From: Streptococcus sp. CF8_St5-11
GTDB taxonomy: Bacteria > Bacillota > Bacilli > Lactobacillales > Streptococcaceae
Reading direction: 5' to 3'
Assembly (NCBI RefSeq): GCF_024295625.1
Contig: NZ_JANCOJ010000002.1
Location: 124,001 to 188,000, forward strand
DNA: 64,000 bases
The first letter of the stretch is position 1. Every line of letters starts with the position of its first letter. Shown here one piece after another: positions 63,068-64,000 of this stretch. Below the pieces are notes generated by a model that saw only the letters and a list, made by a program, of their open reading frames with translations, did not search any database and was not told where the DNA came from. A program made the translations under genes and the position numbers.

Positions 63068-64000
63068 ATGTCAACTAAACCAATTCATGTTTTCTCAGAA
63101 ATTGGAAAACTGAAAAAAGTAATGTTGCACCGTCCAGGTAAAGAGTTGGAAAACTTGATGCCTGACTATCTAGAGCGTCTTCTTTTTGATGATATTCCAT
63201 TCTTGGAAGATGCACAAAAAGAACACGACAATTTTGCTCAAGCGCTTCGTAACGAAGGAATCGAAGTACTTTATCTTGAAAAATTGGCAGCTGAGTCATT
63301 GACTACTCCAGAAATTCGCGAACAATTCATCGAAGAATATCTTGATGAAGCAAACATTCGTGGACGCCAAACTAAAAACGCTATTCGCGAAATCCTTCGT
63401 GGTATTGAAGACAACCAAGAATTGGTTGAAAAAACAATGGCTGGTTTCCAAAAAGCTGAGCTTCCAGAAATTCCTGAAGCTGACAAAGGCTTGACAGACC
63501 TTGTTGAATCTGACTACCCATTTGCGATTGATCCAATGCCAAACTTGTACTTCACACGTGACCCATTTGCTACAATTGGGAATGCAGTATCATTGAACCA
63601 CATGTATGCTGATACACGTAACCGTGAAACTTTGTATGGTAAATACATCTTCAAATACCACCCAGTTTACGGTGGAGAAGTTGAACTTGTCTACAACCGT
63701 GAAGAAGATACTCGTATCGAAGGTGGGGACGAATTGGTCCTTTCTAAAGATGTCTTGGCAGTTGGTATCTCACAACGTACAGATGCTGCATCAATTGAAA
63801 AATTGTTGGTAAACATCTTCAAGAAGAACGTTGGCTTCAAGAAAGTATTGGCCTTCGAATTTGCAAACAACCGTAAATTCATGCACTTGGATACAGTATT
63901 CACAATGGTGGACTACGATAAATTCACAATCCACCCAGAAATCCAAGGCAACCTTCGCGTCTTCTCTGTAACATATGAAAATGAAGCATTGAAGATTGTT
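63068..64000 (+). CDS. arcA: Arginine deiminase, 5' part
   Basis: First 311 residues of arginine deiminase (about 410 full length), first enzyme of the ADI pathway (arginine to citrulline and ammonia); the gene leaves the window at its 3' end. [39 protein letters not shown] (substrate loop) and [13 protein letters not shown] are characteristic; the catalytic Cys lies beyond the edge. AGGAGG is 7 nt before ATG 63068. Expression is presumably controlled by cre and the Crp/Fnr protein upstream. Confidence 0.96.
   Translation, partial: MSTKPIHVFSEIGKLKKVMLHRPGKELENLMPDYLERLLFDDIPFLEDAQKEHDNFAQALRNEGIEVLYLEKLAAESLTTPEIREQFIEEYLDEANIRGRQTKNAIREILRGIEDNQELVEKTMAGFQKAELPEIPEADKGLTDLVESDYPFAIDPMPNLYFTRDPFATIGNAVSLNHMYADTRNRETLYGKYIFKYHPVYGGEVELVYNREEDTRIEGGDELVLSKDVLAVGISQRTDAASIEKLLVNIFKKNVGFKKVLAFEFANNRKFMHLDTVFTMVDYDKFTIHPEIQGNLRVFSVTYENEALKIV

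Overview
The window is a chromosomal segment of a Streptococcus, most likely of the mitis/sanguinis assemblage and perhaps close to S. parasanguinis. This rests on gene content and order: pbp2b-recR-ddl-(repeat)-murF, comEA-comEC behind a TACGAATA com box, glmU-nudix-macP-mtnN, AliB-type oligopeptide lipoproteins, and a Crp/Fnr regulator directly before arcA. The species call is inference. No rRNA, tRNA, CRISPR array, prophage or complete insertion sequence was seen.

Layout. 1-1.3 kb: C-terminal part of an FtsX/BceB-type permease. 1.4-3.4 kb (minus): an oligopeptide-binding lipoprotein. 3.5-5.6 kb: a PadR regulator with two paralogous HAAS-type membrane proteins, the second split by an in-frame TAA; a perfect 14-bp inverted repeat frames the promoter. 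5.6-8.5 kb: amino acid permease, a DUF2829 (Tad2-like) protein, an SDR oxidoreductase and a SUKH-like protein. 8.6-11.3 kb: a secreted PepSY protein and a two-component system.

11.5-21.4 kb is accessory: about 14 small co-directional genes, most of them recognisable or plausible immunity proteins of contact-dependent or secreted toxins (SUKH/SMI1-KNR4, SUKH-4, NTF2-fold, HEAT-like, LRR-like), together with decayed genes and no toxin. It is followed by a Nudix protein, a GNAT and a stand-alone PEP-utilising barrel whose end runs into an ASCH gene (21.4-24.0 kb). A highly structured intergenic element sits at 24.0-24.14 kb.

24.3-34.3 kb: glmU, Nudix (NudF-like), macP, mtnN and a DUF898 protein; nth; a second AliB-like lipoprotein; then a scar made of a truncated repeat element, a truncated PaaI-type thioesterase and a tail of a second nth-like gene. 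On the minus strand follow an XRE membrane protein, a VOC protein and exoA; then a DUF3290/DUF421 pair. 34.4-44.4 kb is a cell-wall and translation block: pbp2b, recR, ddl, a second and apparently complete copy of the repeat, murF, Nudix, three tandem TIGR02206/YwaF-like membrane proteins, prfC. 44.4-53.7 kb: PH-domain protein, corA, a long structured leader before cshA (TTG start), aldose epimerase-like protein, GIY-YIG, tRNA1(Val) methyltransferase, P-type ATPase, plsC. 53.8-64 kb: comEA-comEC, DUF805, holA, sodA, a HerA-like ATPase, a class A-like serine hydrolase, a Crp/Fnr regulator, and the start of arcA behind a cre-like site.

The strongest candidates for something not routinely described are the toxin-less immunity array with its graveyard of broken members, the three-hairpin closed-stem element at 24.0 kb, the roughly 300-nt multi-hairpin leader of cshA, and the repeat-associated deletion scar at 30.7-31.1 kb.
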